From assembly GCA_031276235.1 (NCBI GenBank), contig JAISNL010000169.1:1-34348 (forward strand): a stretch of 34,348 bases of DNA. Reading direction: 5' to 3'. The translations under genes and the position numbers were made by a program. The number at the start of each line of letters is the position of its first letter. Positions within the stretch are counted from its first letter, which is position 1. Of this stretch, positions 25,752-34,348 are shown piece after piece. This DNA is from Prevotellaceae bacterium (GTDB lineage Bacteria; Bacteroidota; Bacteroidia; Bacteroidales; UBA932). Under the pieces are notes generated by a model. The model was not told where the DNA came from. It was given only the letters and a program-made list of their open reading frames with translations, and did no database searches.

Positions 25752-28700
25752 TCAATGGTTTCGCGCCTCAGGCAATTCAACGATAAAGCAGGTTTTTCCG
25801 TCTTCCGAAGGCGAGTAATATATTCGTCCGCCGAAATTTTCAATAATGTTCTTTGAAATAGCCAAACCTAATCCTGTGCCGCTTGATTTGGTAGTAAAAT
25901 TCGGCTGAAACAGATTTTTGCGCAATTCTTCGCTTATTCCGGTTCCCGAATCCTGCACTTTGAACCGGTAACAGCCATTGGGTAAATCGGATGCAAACAG
26001 TTTGATTTCGCCTTCGCCGTCATCGCCTATTGCCTGTATTGCATTTTTTATAAGATTTGTAAATACTCGCTGCAACTGTTCATACAAAGCCGATACTGTT
26101 TTGGGACGAACTCCGTCAACACAAAGCGATATTTTTATGTTTTCATATCCTTTGAATACGGTCAACTGTTTTTCCAGCAATTCTACTACATCTACACTGT
26201 GTCGTTCAATATTTGCAAATTTTGCAAAATCCGAAAATTCGGATGCGGTCAGCGATAAAATGCTTATCTGTTCCATTAATGATTTTGCCAGACTGTCGAA
26301 ATGCTGTTCCCAATTCGGGTCATTATTTTTTTTCAAACGCATTACATGCTGAATATTAAGCCGCATTGGCGTTAGAGGATTTTTTATTTCATGTGCAATT
26401 TGTTGAGCCATTTCGCGCCATGCGTGTTCCCGCTCGGTTTTGGCAAGTTTCAGGGCGCTTTCGGCAAGTTTGTCGAGCATCGAATTATAGGCGCTGACAA
26501 GGCTTCCTATTTCATCATTACCTTTATATTTAATATGTTCGGATTTTCCTGTCAAATTAAATTTTCCTATTTGCGAACGCACAGTATCCAGCGGTTTAGT
26601 CAACAGATTTGATATGACAGTTGCAAATAAAATTCCGAGTATTATTACTACAATAAAAATGTTTATCACGGTGTTTGCCAAAGCAAGCCATTCTTCGCGA
26701 AACTTGCGCTGATGTTCAAAATATGGAAGATTTAAATATACAAGTTTTTTGTCATTATTGTTATAAAAAGCAAAATAAATAGAGTTGAATTTAAGACTTC
26801 CGATATTGTCATAATACATGTAATAAGGTTGATTTTGAGCATTTAAGTTGACAAATGCCTGTATATTCATATTCAATCCAAGTAATTTGCGGTCGAAAAT
26901 TTCGGGTCGCGATGTTGATAAAAGTTTGCCATCGAGCGAATAAATATTTATATCAATATGATACAGGTTCGACAGCGCTATCAGCCACAATGACAAATCG
27001 CGCGTTGCTGAAATATCATCCAACATTCCATAGCGCAAAGCAAATTCGTTTTTTATCATCTGTATTTTTTCTTCGATTGATTCTGTTTTATTTTTCTCGA
27101 ATTGGCTGAAAGTGTGCCACAATATAGTGCCGCCAACTACAACCAGCAAAAATAAAACAAGTATCAGCAATAAGATTCTTGTTTTTTGTCGAAAATTTAT
27201 TGTTCTGTTTATTTCCAGTATGTCGAATCCGATGCAACGCAATATTATTGCAAGTATTATTATAAAAAACAAAAACACAAACGAGTTGGATGAAATATAT
27301 TCCAGCGGTGAAATTACAGGCAGCGATATAATGATTGAATCGTTTTCGCCGTTATCAATGTAATAGTGAATATAACCGTTGTGTATAAAGAAAGAACGGC
27401 TTTTTATTTTCTTTGCAATATTGAGTTCGTAACCATATCCAAAATTGCCATAACGGGAAACGAGTTTGTTTTTGAAATATTTTGCGTATGAATAATAATT
27501 TTCCTGCAATAATTTATTCGGTTGATTTTTACGGTCGAGCAACAATTCGGGATACCCAATATATTGAGATTCGGAAAGCGAAGTGAAAGATAAAAACAGT
27601 CTGGTTTCAACATTGCCTGCATACAACAATTCTGCCAGATAATTGATTTTGCCGTTGCCCGTTGCTATAAACCACAAAGGCAACTCGCCTACCCTGCTTC
27701 CGTAAACAGATTTTTCGCCATCAAAAAAATTGAAACAATCGTAATTCGTTTCACTGTTTGACTCTGTAACAAACAGTAAATCTTTTTTTTGACACAAATT
27801 CAAATGCAAATCATAACTTTTAAAATAGCCGCCGAAATATTTTTCGCCTAAATAATTTAATATCACACTTATGTCAATATTTGTATCTTTTACGTAAAGT
27901 TGTAACTGCCCATCGGATAACAGTTTGTCGGATATTTCGGCAAACATGGTTTCGAATGTCGGATCGTTTTTTTGAGATATTAATTCTGCAAGATTTTCAG
28001 TGATTTGTTTGGTTTTGCGAAATCCTTCGCTCAATACAGTCGAAACGCAAAATACGGTTGACAGCGCAACAAACAATACAAATGTTTTTAATTTTGATTT
28101 GACAGCAAAACAAATTTTTGATATAAAAACAAAATATACGGCAAAAAAAAGTAATATTTCAATGTGAAGTTCAGCGCATAAAATCAGTATAAACACAGCC
28201 AGCGATAACTGTATTAAAACAATTATTGCACAGTACAATTTAGACTTTAAATTGCACATCCATAAAATCTGCAACATGGCAAATCCCATAAACATCAGCG
28301 CCATCAACAGATACGACAAAACGGTGAACCAATTTATATCATATATTCTGTGAACATCAAGCGAGAAATTGGAATCGTTGGTTAATGTTAGCGGCAACAG
28401 CAAACACAATACAGACTGAACAACCGAAAAAAGAATTAAACTGCATCTTATAATATAACCTTTGTTTACGTTGCTTTTCTGTATTGCAAAAGAAATATTG
28501 CGCCTCTTTACAAATACAACACAAATAACGGTAAATATAAAACAAACATATAAAAATAAAACTCCGAAAGATGTCAGAAATTTTGATGAAGCGTAATAGG
28601 ATGAATTGAAAAAATTAAATTCGGCGCTGGCTGTTCCCCAGTCACTGTACACAACAAACAATGCGCACGCAAATATTGCAATGATGGAAAGCGCTGTTTT

Positions 28701-29447
28701 AAGAATGCTTCGCCGAAACAAAAACTGCGCCGCCGCAATTACAAAAACCAGCAACAGCAATACAATTCCAAACCAGCGAACATACATTGACACAGGATTT
28801 GCGTTTTCGCCAACATCTATTCCCAATACAAACAGCGGAGTTCCGTCTGCTCCTTTAATTGTATATCCGTCGTAGAAACCTGCATTTTCCAGAAACAACG
28901 ACGGAGATACATCAAAATTTTCTGAAAATCTGCTTTTTAAAAAATCATTTTCATAAAAATAATAAGTTATTATACCTATGACATAAACTATTTTGAAGTT
29001 GCCGCACACGTAAGCCTTTGCTACATAGCGATTGTCGGTTGCCGTCTCTGATAAAAATAATTCATTATCAAAACCTGTAAATTTTTCTACTGTATCAGTT
29101 TCAAGCAAATCTTCGTTTCTCACAGGCAAACTCGAAGACCAGAATATCAAACTGCCGTTGTTGAAACAGAAAAAACCTTCGCTTGCATTGCAGTCAACAT
29201 TTATATTATACAGAACATCCTGCAATGCCGAATCTGGCGCAGCACAAAGTTTATCCAACAAATCCTTTGAAATTTTTTCAAGTTTTTTTTGTTTTTCCTG
29301 TATTTGATATTCTGCACATTTTATTTGATTTTCGTAGTATGAAACCGAATACTGTTCAAAAATAACAGAATATAATATCGCAAAGCAGGCAACAATAAAC
29401 GTTGCTATCAACGTACGTTTCAGATATTTCTGCTTATTGCTTTTCAA
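25752..29447 (-). CDS. Large multi-TM sensor histidine kinase, NtrY-like (HAMP, HisKA, HATPase_c)
   Basis: 1231 aa; HAMP-like TKPLDTVRSQIGKF; H-box EMAQQIAHEIKNPLTPMRLNIQHVMRL; N-box FTNLIKNAIQAIGDD; GSGLGLAISKNIIENFGGRI-type G-boxes. Confidence 0.92.
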   Translation of the reverse strand: MKSNKQKYLKRTLIATFIVACFAILYSVIFEQYSVSYYENQIKCAEYQIQEKQKKLEKISKDLLDKLCAAPDSALQDVLYNINVDCNASEGFFCFNNGSLIFWSSSLPVRNEDLLETDTVEKFTGFDNELFLSETATDNRYVAKAYVCGNFKIVYVIGIITYYFYENDFLKSRFSENFDVSPSLFLENAGFYDGYTIKGADGTPLFVLGIDVGENANPVSMYVRWFGIVLLLLVFVIAAAQFLFRRSILKTALSIIAIFACALFVVYSDWGTASAEFNFFNSSYYASSKFLTSFGVLFLYVCFIFTVICVVFVKRRNISFAIQKSNVNKGYIIRCSLILFSVVQSVLCLLLPLTLTNDSNFSLDVHRIYDINWFTVLSYLLMALMFMGFAMLQILWMCNLKSKLYCAIIVLIQLSLAVFILILCAELHIEILLFFAVYFVFISKICFAVKSKLKTFVLFVALSTVFCVSTVLSEGFRKTKQITENLAELISQKNDPTFETMFAEISDKLLSDGQLQLYVKDTNIDISVILNYLGEKYFGGYFKSYDLHLNLCQKKDLLFVTESNSETNYDCFNFFDGEKSVYGSRVGELPLWFIATGNGKINYLAELLYAGNVETRLFLSFTSLSESQYIGYPELLLDRKNQPNKLLQENYYSYAKYFKNKLVSRYGNFGYGYELNIAKKIKSRSFFIHNGYIHYYIDNGENDSIIISLPVISPLEYISSNSFVFLFFIIILAIILRCIGFDILEINRTINFRQKTRILLLILVLFLLVVVGGTILWHTFSQFEKNKTESIEEKIQMIKNEFALRYGMLDDISATRDLSLWLIALSNLYHIDINIYSLDGKLLSTSRPEIFDRKLLGLNMNIQAFVNLNAQNQPYYMYYDNIGSLKFNSIYFAFYNNNDKKLVYLNLPYFEHQRKFREEWLALANTVINIFIVVIILGILFATVISNLLTKPLDTVRSQIGKFNLTGKSEHIKYKGNDEIGSLVSAYNSMLDKLAESALKLAKTEREHAWREMAQQIAHEIKNPLTPMRLNIQHVMRLKKNNDPNWEQHFDSLAKSLMEQISILSLTASEFSDFAKFANIERHSVDVVELLEKQLTVFKGYENIKISLCVDGVRPKTVSALYEQLQRVFTNLIKNAIQAIGDDGEGEIKLFASDLPNGCYRFKVQDSGTGISEELRKNLFQPNFTTKSSGTGLGLAISKNIIENFGGRIYYSPSEDGKTCFIVELPEARNH

Positions 29448-29453
29448 GGCGAT

Positions 29454-30803
29454 TTATGTTTTTATTCCTATATAATTATGCGGACTTATTTTTTTCAATT
29501 CAGTTTTTAATGCATCCGAAATATCAAGCGCATCAATAAATTTTTTGATATGCAGTTCGGTAACAATGTCGTTAGTCCGTGTAAGTTCTTTAAGTTTTTC
29601 ATAAGCATCAGGATAAGCCTCGCGGCGCAAAACTGTCTGTATGGCTTCGGCTACAACCATCCAGTTTTTATTCAAATCGCGACTAATCGCTTCGCTGTTA
29701 AGATAAATTTTATTCAATCCTTTAAGGATAGACTTGAATGCAATAACAGTGTGAGCAACAGGAACTCCAATATTCCGCAAAACAGTGGAATCGGTTAAAT
29801 CGCGCTGCAAACGTGATATGGGAAGTTTTGCCGAAAGATGCTCAAACAGCGCATTTGCAACGCCAAGATTTCCTTCCGCATTTTCAAAGTCTATAGGATT
29901 TACCTTGTGCGGCATCGCCGATGAACCTATTTCATCGCTTTTGATTTTCTGCTTGAAATATTCCAAAGAAATATAAGTCCACATATCGCGACACAAGTCA
30001 ATCAATATAACATTTATACGTTTAAGATTGTCGAAAATTGCCGCAAGTTTATCATAATGATCAATTTGAGTAGTTGATTGCGAACGTTCGAGATTCAGCA
30101 CATTTTCTACAAAATTATTTGCAAAGCTGCGCCAGTCTATTTCAGGATATGCAACATGATGAGCGTTAAAATTTCCTGTTGCCCCGCCAAATTTTGCAGA
30201 ACAGCGCATATCTTTCAATGAATTTGTCTGTTTTACAAGACGCTCTACAAAAACATTAATTTCTTTTCCCAAACGCGTAGGCGATGCCGGCTGCCCATGA
30301 GTTCGCGCCAACATTGCAACATCGCTCCATCCTACTGATAAATCGGAAAGTTTGTTTTTAATTTCATTTATCAACGGAAAATAAATATTATTTAACGCTT
30401 CGTGCAACGAATAAGGCGCTGCAGTATTGTTGATATCCTGCGACGTTAATCCGAAATGAACAAATTCACGAAAAACGGACAAACCAAATTCATCAAATTT
30501 ATTTTTCAAAAAATATTCAACAGCCTTCACATCATGATTGGTAATTTTTTCCGTTTCCTTTATCCGCCGAGCATCGACAATATTAAAATTAATATATACA
30601 TTGCGCAGTTTGGCATAATACGACTTGTCGAATTTTTCAAGTTGCGACAACGGCAATTCGCACAGAGCAATAAAATATTCAACTTCAATCATTATTCGAT
30701 ATTTTATCAATCCGTATTCCGAAAAATACGGAGACAATGTTTCTGTTTGCAGTCTGTAACGTCCGTCTATCGGCGACACTGCCGTAAGAGTATTAAAATC
30801 CAT
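29454..30803 (-). CDS. purB: Adenylosuccinate lyase
   Basis: LTAVSPIDGRYRLQTETLSPYFSEYGLIKYR; EFVHFGLTSQDINNTA; RTHGQPASPTRLGKE; DEIGSSAMPHKVNPIDFENAEGN. Confidence 0.95.
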   Translation of the reverse strand: MDFNTLTAVSPIDGRYRLQTETLSPYFSEYGLIKYRIMIEVEYFIALCELPLSQLEKFDKSYYAKLRNVYINFNIVDARRIKETEKITNHDVKAVEYFLKNKFDEFGLSVFREFVHFGLTSQDINNTAAPYSLHEALNNIYFPLINEIKNKLSDLSVGWSDVAMLARTHGQPASPTRLGKEINVFVERLVKQTNSLKDMRCSAKFGGATGNFNAHHVAYPEIDWRSFANNFVENVLNLERSQSTTQIDHYDKLAAIFDNLKRINVILIDLCRDMWTYISLEYFKQKIKSDEIGSSAMPHKVNPIDFENAEGNLGVANALFEHLSAKLPISRLQRDLTDSTVLRNIGVPVAHTVIAFKSILKGLNKIYLNSEAISRDLNKNWMVVAEAIQTVLRREAYPDAYEKLKELTRTNDIVTELHIKKFIDALDISDALKTELKKISPHNYIGIKT

Positions 30804-30824
30804 ATTAAAAAAATTTGCAGATTG

Positions 30825-30832
30825 CAAAGGTA
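30825..30832 (-). promoter_or_regulatory. Bacteroidetes -7 element (TACCTTTG) upstream of purB
   Basis: CAAAGGTA on the plus strand; supports start 30803 rather than ORF start 30827. Confidence 0.55.
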
Positions 30833-31037
30833 ATAAATATTAACTCATTTTACGCAGGTTTATAATTTTTTACAGATTGCAAATTCTTCTTAATTATGAT
30901 AGCCCGTACAATGTATGACATTACATTTTTTATTGTTCGTAACATAAATTATTTGATTGACAAATTTTTATAATTACATGTTTTTTGCAACATCATTAAA
31001 ATTTTTATTCGTCTGTGTGTACATCAAATTTTTCATA

Positions 31038-31045
31038 TATATTTG
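31038..31045 (+). promoter_or_regulatory. Bacteroidetes -7 element (TATATTTG) upstream of gcvH
   Basis: Exact TAnnTTTG 31 bp before the ATG. Confidence 0.55.
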
Positions 31046-31075
31046 CAACATTAAAAATAATCAAAATTAAAAGCA

Positions 31076-31456
31076 ATGAATATACCATCAAACTTAAAGT
31101 ATTCCAATGACCACGAATGGATTCGTGTTGAAGATAATCATACAGCCGTTGTCGGCATTACCGATTTTGCTCAAAGTCAGTTGGGCGATATTGTTTTTGT
31201 TGACATACAAACCGAAGGCGAAACGCTTTCAGCAGGTGAAGTTTTTGGCGCAATAGAAGCAGTAAAAACAGTTTCGGATGCATTAATGCCTGTTTCGGGC
31301 AAAATTATAGAAGTAAACACCGAACTCGAAAACGCCCCCGAGTTGGTAAACAAAGATCCTTACGGCAACGGATGGATGATAAAAATAGAGATGACAAATC
31401 CCAATGAATTAACTGATTTGCTTACGGCAGAACAATATCAGGAAATTGCACAATAA
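31076..31456 (+). CDS. gcvH: Glycine cleavage system H protein
   Basis: [35 protein letters not shown]...[24 protein letters not shown] (lipoyl-lysine motif). Confidence 0.96.
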   Translation: MNIPSNLKYSNDHEWIRVEDNHTAVVGITDFAQSQLGDIVFVDIQTEGETLSAGEVFGAIEAVKTVSDALMPVSGKIIEVNTELENAPELVNKDPYGNGWMIKIEMTNPNELTDLLTAEQYQEIAQ

Positions 31457-31482
31457 TTTTTTTGCGTTCATAATTTACACGC

Positions 31483-31513
31483 CTGCAGAAATTTAAGAAA
31501 TTTATTTCTGCAG
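31483..31513 (+). terminator. Stem-loop downstream of gcvH
   Basis: CTGCAGAAAT / ATTTCTGCAG 10-bp stem, extended imperfectly by ACACGC / TGTGT. Confidence 0.65.
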
Positions 31514-31990
31514 TGTGTTTGTTATATAAGAGGGTTAAGGAATGTGTTTGCGATAATCTGTAAACCATATTTAAATAGGCTTTTAGCGAGATTTCCGTGG
31601 TTTTTTACTTTGATATTTTCATGTGCAAATATTCCAACAATATATGCCCAAGCAAACGCTATCATAACGATAGAAACCTTTACAAGGCAAACTGCAGATA
31701 ATTATATTTTTATAATTTATTTATGATAGATATTTCATGTATCTTTTGCATCATGTTTTACAAAAAAAATGAAGTTTTTGCATGGCATTTCAATTAATTG
31801 TGTACTTTTACACTTGACCTTGATATTTTTCGTTACAATTGATTATAAATAAGATAATTCCATGACAAATTTATGTTTTTTGTCATGTAAAAAAAATATT
31901 TACATTTACTTTTCATTACTCCGTGTCTTTCTAAAAATTTAATTCATAAATTACGTCTGAATTTATTTGATAAGGTGCGTGTATTTCATA

Positions 31991-32019
31991 AAAAACCGAC
32001 CTTTCAAAAGTCGGTTTTT
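31991..32019 (-). terminator. Rho-independent terminator of the sigma/anti-sigma/DUF4252 operon
   Basis: AAAAACCGAC / GTCGGTTTTT 10-bp stem, 9-nt loop, just 3' of ORF 32043..32525. Confidence 0.8.
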
Positions 32020-32042
32020 CAATGTGAAACAAAGAGTCAAAA

Positions 32043-32525
32043 CTATTTTTTGCGTGCTTGAGATATGATTTTCTTGATAGCTTGCGCCGATAATTCGCCT
32101 GCAAGGAAAATAACCGACAGTTCTTTGGATTCCCTTGTTACAATAAGCAATCCTTCGCTTGTAGCATATACTTTTGTAACATCGCCTTTTTCTCTGGTTT
32201 CGATAACAGTTTCTGATTTTGAATCTTTTTTGAGAACATCGTCAAGTTCATCTGTTATCAATTCTATCATCTTTTCATCTGCCTCCGATTCAGACTCTAA
32301 TGTAAGTAATTTTAAACCTTTGAGTTTTAAGTCATCTTTTATAATTTTATTGATATCAACATCATCAATAAAACTTAATCCGAATTGAATTAAATCGGCG
32401 CTTAACGCAACATAAGTAAAACGTTTGTCGTTAGAATATTTGCTCACTAATTTTTCAATTCCCTGAGCCTGCGCCGTAATTGCCATTATCAGCAATGTTA
32501 CGATAAAAATTGTTGTTTTTTTCAT
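32043..32525 (-). CDS. DUF4252-like secreted protein
   Basis: Signal peptide MKKTTIFIVTLLIMAITAQAQ; YSNDKRFTYVALSADLI...; third gene of an ECF sigma operon. Confidence 0.75.
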   Translation of the reverse strand: MKKTTIFIVTLLIMAITAQAQGIEKLVSKYSNDKRFTYVALSADLIQFGLSFIDDVDINKIIKDDLKLKGLKLLTLESESEADEKMIELITDELDDVLKKDSKSETVIETREKGDVTKVYATSEGLLIVTRESKELSVIFLAGELSAQAIKKIISQARKK

Positions 32526-32548
32526 ATTTTTTTGAATTTATGAGTTTG

Positions 32549-33067
32549 TTATAATTTAATATTTATTTTGTTTAATGTATTTTGGACTTTATTTTTTATG
32601 TTTTCTATTTTATGCAGCGTTTTCATTGTTTCGTTTATATGATCTATGGTTTGCAATGATTTCAGGCTTGATTTCAGAGATGCTGAAATTTTATTCATTT
32701 CTGTTTGCGCTATTTGCAGGGCAAGTTCTTTGTCGTTTATGCGTTTTCCTTTAATTATAACATAAGAGTCGCCGCCTGTTCTGAAAATTCCAATCATCAG
32801 CAGGATACTTGCTGCAATTGCCGCTGACGTTATTAATGTTTTGAACGGTTTTTTGCGTACAGTCAGTATTTTCATTTTTGGCAGATTTTCGGGATATATT
32901 TCCGATTTTTCTGTTTCAAACGTTTCAAAAATCTGTTGATATACTTTGTGTTTGGCAGCAACGTGTTGTGATGCAAAATATTTTTTCAGTTCCTGTTCCT
33001 GCGCTATTGTTGTTTCGCCTGCAAAATATAAATTCAGAAGCCGGTCTATTTTTTCAATATTATTCAT
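32549..33067 (-). CDS. Putative anti-sigma factor-like single-TM protein
   Basis: Acidic N-terminal region (LLNLYFAGETTIAQEQELKKYF), central TM ITSAAIAASILLMIGIF, directly downstream of the ECF sigma gene. Confidence 0.6.
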   Translation of the reverse strand: MNNIEKIDRLLNLYFAGETTIAQEQELKKYFASQHVAAKHKVYQQIFETFETEKSEIYPENLPKMKILTVRKKPFKTLITSAAIAASILLMIGIFRTGGDSYVIIKGKRINDKELALQIAQTEMNKISASLKSSLKSLQTIDHINETMKTLHKIENIKNKVQNTLNKINIKL

Positions 33068-33078
33068 TTTCTTAATGA

Positions 33079-33564
33079 TTATTCTGTTAATAATTGTGTT
33101 CTTATTTTTTGTCGCGCTCGCGAAAGATTTACTCTAACGGCATTTTCGGTTAATGATGTAATTTCTGCTATTTCGTCAAGTTCCAATCCTTCTACATCTC
33201 TCATTCTTATTATTGTTCGCTGCAATTCGGGCAACTGATTTATCAAAACGGTTGCTCGCGTTGCCATATCTTTTTTTTCGAGTTGCGAATGTGGATCCGA
33301 TTCTCTGTATTCCAAATCATTCTGCAATTCGTTTTCAACATGTTTCCGCCTCAATCTGTCGAGACACAAATTACGCATTGCGCGCAGTACAAATCCTGTA
33401 ATATTTTCAATTTTATCCAGTTTGCCACGTTTTTCCCACAGTTTCAAATTCAAATCCTGAACGGCATCCTGCGCAGCGTGTTCATCGTACAGAATGGATT
33501 TTGCAAGCCGATAAGTTTTGTCTGCAAGTTTCAGTATTTTATCATTGAACTGTTTTGTATTCAT
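33079..33564 (-). CDS. ECF-type RNA polymerase sigma-70 factor
   Basis: LAKSILYDEHAAQDAVQDLNLKLWEKRGKL (sigma2) and QLPELQRTIIRMRDVEGLELDEIAEITSLTENAVRVNLSRARQKIRTQL (sigma4). Start at MNTKQF (33564) preferred; the ORF extends to 33627. Confidence 0.92.
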   Translation of the reverse strand: MNTKQFNDKILKLADKTYRLAKSILYDEHAAQDAVQDLNLKLWEKRGKLDKIENITGFVLRAMRNLCLDRLRRKHVENELQNDLEYRESDPHSQLEKKDMATRATVLINQLPELQRTIIRMRDVEGLELDEIAEITSLTENAVRVNLSRARQKIRTQLLTE

Positions 33565-33921
33565 TTTTTTATTTGTGCCTTTATATAGATAACGCAATTT
33601 AGCGGATTTTATTACATCTGAAATCATTTTTTTTTGAAAGATTGTTATATTCGCCTTTAATTAATTGCGATATGATATAAAAATTTGTTTTGTTGACGTT
33701 TATTTAGTCGCTAATTACAAATATAAGACTGCAATAATAATATATTTTTGTTGTATATAAAATAACTAATAGAAAAAATTTTTACAAATTCCAATAATTA
33801 ACCAAATTTAACTCTTTTGAGTTTATTTATTAAAAAATAATTTTGTAATTTTACGCCAAATAATTAAATGAGCAAGCCATGCAAACTGATATAAAACTTG
33901 CCCGAAACGGCATAAAACAAA

Positions 33922-33946
33922 GGCTCTCGCAATAAAAACGAGAGCC
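33922..33946. promoter_or_regulatory. Stem-loop in the 5' region of the lipoprotein gene
   Basis: GGCTCTCG / CGAGAGCC, 9-nt loop; overlaps the end of an 18-codon ORF. Confidence 0.5.
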
Positions 33947-34049
33947 GCAAAAAGTTTTCTTATTCGCTTCACAACAAAAAATAAGAGCAAATAATGTTAA
34001 AAATAAATTCTTTTACTCTAAATATTAATCAAATTAAACAAAAATAACA

Positions 34050-34348
34050 ATGAAAAAAATAATATTAAAAACCACAGCAATTTTGCTGATTTTAGCAGGA
34101 GTGGTTGCCTGCGAGAAGGAAAATACGAACAATGTAGATTTCCGTGAGATAACAATAGGTAGCGCAAATCCTGTAATTAATTATGCTGCTAACGGTATAG
34201 AGTTTGAATTCTGCCTGTTGAACGAACAGGGCGAACCATCAACAATATTCAACGAGGGTGAAAACTTTAGTTTTTACTTTAAGATTGCAAACAGAAATAA
34301 TGATGGATTACAAATATCTAAAGGTTTTTTGAACAATTTAGTATTTAA
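34050..34348 (+). CDS. Putative lipoprotein, truncated by the window edge
   Basis: MKKIILKTTAILLILAGVVACEKENTNNVDFREITIGSANPVINYAANGIEFEFCLLNEQ...; lipobox AGVVAC; open to the window end. Confidence 0.75.
   Translation, partial: MKKIILKTTAILLILAGVVACEKENTNNVDFREITIGSANPVINYAANGIEFEFCLLNEQGEPSTIFNEGENFSFYFKIANRNNDGLQISKGFLNNLVF

Noticed and set aside
31544-31726. 60-aa ORF downstream of gcvH
   Set aside because: Low complexity and no recognisable motif; lies in AT-rich intergenic DNA after a likely terminator.
31800-31815. Isolated TGTACTTTTA resembling the array motif
   Set aside because: Single short match in AT-rich DNA; expected by chance and not phased with other copies.
32043-33627. 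ECF sigma/anti-sigma/DUF4252 operon as a novel system
   Set aside because: This gene arrangement is common in Bacteroidetes; nothing in the sequence marks it as unusual.

Overview
AT-rich, Bacteroidetes-type chromosomal window (call based on gene content and recurrent TAnnTTTG -7 promoter elements). Mostly housekeeping genes: AGCS symporter, DEAD-box helicase, rfbD, a MutS-like gene with kamD, ubiX, ABC transporter, YihY/BrkB, two tRNA-Leu, glcF/glcD, glyQS, murF, T9SS genes gldJ and porP/sprF, a large NtrY-like kinase, purB, gcvH, an ECF sigma/anti-sigma-like/DUF4252 operon, and a truncated lipoprotein at the right edge. The less ordinary parts are: (i) a GIY-YIG-like (T5orf172) + EcoRI-type adenine methyltransferase fusion, lying between imperfect direct repeats, with a perfect 22-bp inverted repeat at its 3' end and a TTGACA/TAATAT-like promoter; (ii) a non-CRISPR array with AAAAGTACA repeated ten times at exactly 21-bp spacing; (iii) an in-frame UbiX-CYTH fusion ORF with a 15-bp direct repeat at the junction; (iv) a lysine 5,6-aminomutase alpha gene with its MutS-like partner but no adjacent beta subunit; (v) an IS982-family relic with three readable lesions. 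All calls come from reading the sequence and the supplied translations; no database search was run.
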